Shown: piece by piece, positions 38,614-39,767 of the stretch
How the letters are laid out: each line of letters begins with the position of its first letter
Numbering within the stretch: position 1 is the first letter of the stretch
Source: Bradyrhizobium oropedii
GTDB lineage: Bacteria > Pseudomonadota > Alphaproteobacteria > Rhizobiales > Xanthobacteraceae
Reading direction: 5' to 3'
Assembly: GCF_020889685.1 (NCBI RefSeq)
Contig: NZ_JACMYO010000067.1
Coordinates: 1 to 39,767, forward strand
Length of the DNA: 39,767 bases
The notes under the pieces: model-generated
What the model was told of the DNA's origin: nothing
Seen by the model: the letters and a program-made list of their open reading frames with translations, nothing else
The model's database searches: none
Translations under genes and position numbers: made by a program

Positions 38614-38849
38614 CGGAGTATCCTTGCTGAGGCGGCTGCCCCCTCCAGCAAGTGTCATGGTCGACCTTCCGGCAAGTGCGGGACGACGCTTCTGAAATGT
38701 CCCACACTCGCCGTCCGTCGGCGTGATTACGTTGCAGCGGCTGCATCCGTCTGACATCGACCTGGCGAGCGGGATGATGCTTCACGCCATCGAACCTCCC
38801 CGGCCGCCCAGTGGTTGGCGGTCAGACCGACGTTTCAGTCCGTCTCCTC

Positions 38850-39212
38850 TCAGCCAGCTCGGTGATGCCAGCGATCGTGCCACCAGGTGGTGAAATCACG
38901 ATCCGTCGTCAGCTCCCAGCAAGCGAGCACGATCACCACGATGCCGGCGAGCACGCTGCTCGTCGTGACCGAACCCTTTTCGTAGCCGAACGTCCAGGGT
39001 GCCAGCACCAGAGCCAATCCCATCAGCATCTCGCCCCATTCCTCCAGATAGGACGGAATGATGAATGCCTCCAAGGCAAACAGCACGACGCCCAATCCGA
39101 GCGCGATGGAGATCCAGAGAGCTGCCCCGGAGAAGCCCAGTGCAAACGGCGACGCGACCAGCCAGACGCCCACCAACAGGCTGGCAGCATCCTGCCAGTG
39201 TTGAATGCGCAT
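38850..39212 (-). CDS. SPW-repeat membrane protein (120 aa)
   Basis: Two SPW repeats, VWLVASPFALGFSG and LVLAPWTFGYEKG, each in a pair of hydrophobic helices (four in total), with a charged C-terminus (TTDRDFTTWWHDRWHHRAG). It sits in the inner membrane; the role of the family is unknown. The ATG at 39212 is chosen because AGGAGG lies 8 bases upstream; a GTG at 39221 overlaps that ribosome site. Confidence 0.85.
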   Translation of the reverse strand: MRIQHWQDAASLLVGVWLVASPFALGFSGAALWISIALGLGVVLFALEAFIIPSYLEEWGEMLMGLALVLAPWTFGYEKGSVTTSSVLAGIVVIVLACWELTTDRDFTTWWHDRWHHRAG

Positions 39213-39241
39213 ATTCCTCACCTCCTTCTTCCGAGGATATG

Positions 39242-39418
39242 GTGTGGCACCGAAAAAAAAGCATCTGTCCGACCTGCGATGTGTTGCCGCTGCTGATCCG
39301 CAAGCCGACGACCATGCTGCCGTCCGTCGGCCCGGAAGCCGCTCTCCACACGATGAGCGGCAGCCTCGAGGCGCACGACGCCGGCCTCGCGCGCTGCCTA
39401 CGCACTCTCCATGACTAG
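39242..39418 (+). CDS. Small hypothetical protein with C-x2-C (58 aa)
   Basis: WHRKKSICPTCDVLPLLIRK contains a C-x2-C pair, followed by a helical segment (GSLEAHDAGLARCLRTL). The GTG at 39242 has GAGG about 5 bases before it. It is divergent from the SPW gene. No family is certain; support is the ribosome site and the plausible composition. Confidence 0.4.
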   Translation: MWHRKKSICPTCDVLPLLIRKPTTMLPSVGPEAALHTMSGSLEAHDAGLARCLRTLHD

Positions 39419-39465
39419 GAAGGCCCGCCGGCCCTCGACTTTTGTGTCAGGTTGCAGCGCAAAAC

Positions 39466-39767
39466 CTAGATCAGCGGGGTCTGTGACGAGACGTGATGGC
39501 AGGCGATCTTCCAGTCGCCGTCCTCACGCGTCATCACCCAGGTGATCTTGACGGCGAGCGAGGGCGCATCGCCGTTGAGGAAGAAGGATGCGATGCCGGC
39601 CATGTTGACGAGATCGGCATTCACCCGGTCGGTCCTGACCTCGCTAAACTGAACGCGCGGCGCCTGCCAACGCGGCAGGCCATCAAAGTAGGCTTTGACG
39701 CCGTCGCGGCCGCGATAGAGCGTCGGGTTCGAGCCGAAGAAGAACGCGCTCTTCGAATAGAGCGCGG
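39466..39767 (-). CDS. SnoaL/NTF2-like protein, C-terminal part (cut by window end)
   Basis: The last 100 residues are visible: ALYSKSAFFFGSNPTLYRGR, GVKAYFDGLPRW, FFLNGDAPSLAVKITWVMTR and the ending DGDWKIACHHVSSQTPLI. This is the cone-shaped NTF2/SnoaL/ketosteroid-isomerase-like fold (DUF4440/SgcJ type), with the typical last strand 'W-x-I-x-x-HHxS'. Many members are small enzymes or binding proteins of unknown substrate. The N-terminus lies beyond position 39767. Confidence 0.8.
   Translation of the reverse strand, partial: ALYSKSAFFFGSNPTLYRGRDGVKAYFDGLPRWQAPRVQFSEVRTDRVNADLVNMAGIASFFLNGDAPSLAVKITWVMTREDGDWKIACHHVSSQTPLI

Noticed and set aside
37503..38630. 375-codon second frame within the MFS transporter
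   Set aside because: Overlaps the real gene in another frame; Arg/Pro/His-rich with no hydrophobic pattern.
1..39767. CRISPR array
   Set aside because: No regularly spaced identical repeats with unique spacers were seen; the tandem repeats found are pairs only.
1..39767. tRNA or rRNA genes, including a tRNA attachment site
   Set aside because: No cloverleaf or rRNA sequence was recognised, and the island borders lie inside comEC, not at a tRNA.

Overview
This is a GC-rich alphaproteobacterial chromosome segment, most likely from Bradyrhizobium or a close relative. The evidence is a moeA-lexA-comEC gene order, a lexA promoter with the alphaproteobacterial SOS box (GTTC-N7-GTTC), REP-like palindromes, and many small hypothetical proteins of kinds I associate with rhizobial genomic islands. 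Family names rest on motif recognition by eye; no database was searched.

The chromosomal backbone lies at both ends. On the left are a HAD phosphatase (209-835), moeA (862-2073), lexA (2318-3022), two small conserved hypotheticals, and the 3' part of comEC (minus strand, up to about 5137). On the right are the 5' part of comEC (minus strand, 35620-36855), an MFS metabolite:H+ symporter (37285-38613), an SPW-repeat membrane protein and a SnoaL-like protein cut by the window edge. The two comEC parts rejoin in frame across an 8-bp direct repeat, TCTGGAAG (5131-5138 and 35634-35641), to give one protein of about 762 residues.

Everything between these repeats (about 30.5 kb) is an integrated mobile island that has split comEC. 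Its left end carries a tyrosine recombinase and a helix-turn-helix protein. Its right end carries a tightly coupled minus-strand operon: two small proteins, an AlpA/Xis-like protein, an 878-residue primase-ATPase, a zinc-ribbon protein and a winged-helix-like protein. A GAAC-N7-GAAC sequence (the SOS box read on the minus strand) lies 29 bp before the first start codon of this operon, so excision and replication may be under LexA control. Related TCCGGGACTT direct repeats sit near both ends and look like integrase arm sites. In the excised circle, int would read across attP straight into the replication operon.

The island interior is a mixed cargo. The most unusual genes are two neighbouring proteins (9636-10556 and 10921-12471) built from alternating HTH-like modules and C-x2-G-H...C-x2-C zinc ribbons, ending in a shared sigma-region-2-like tail. 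Other large genes are an AlbA_2/ATPase-fold protein preceded by a tandem repeat array, a lone 1204-residue phage ejection-type protein, a class III cyclase with TPRs, a five-helix membrane protein of unknown function, and a serine resolvase with a res-like site. Between 14 and 21 kb lies an archipelago of small hypothetical genes with clear decay: a frameshifted ATP-dependent DNA ligase, a second ligase fragment, an SRAP remnant and several broken small genes. A perfect FixK/FNR-type palindrome precedes one of the small genes.

The int + AlpA + primase set with an orphan virion-type protein and no capsid, portal or terminase genes resembles a phage satellite or integrative mobilizable element more than a complete prophage.
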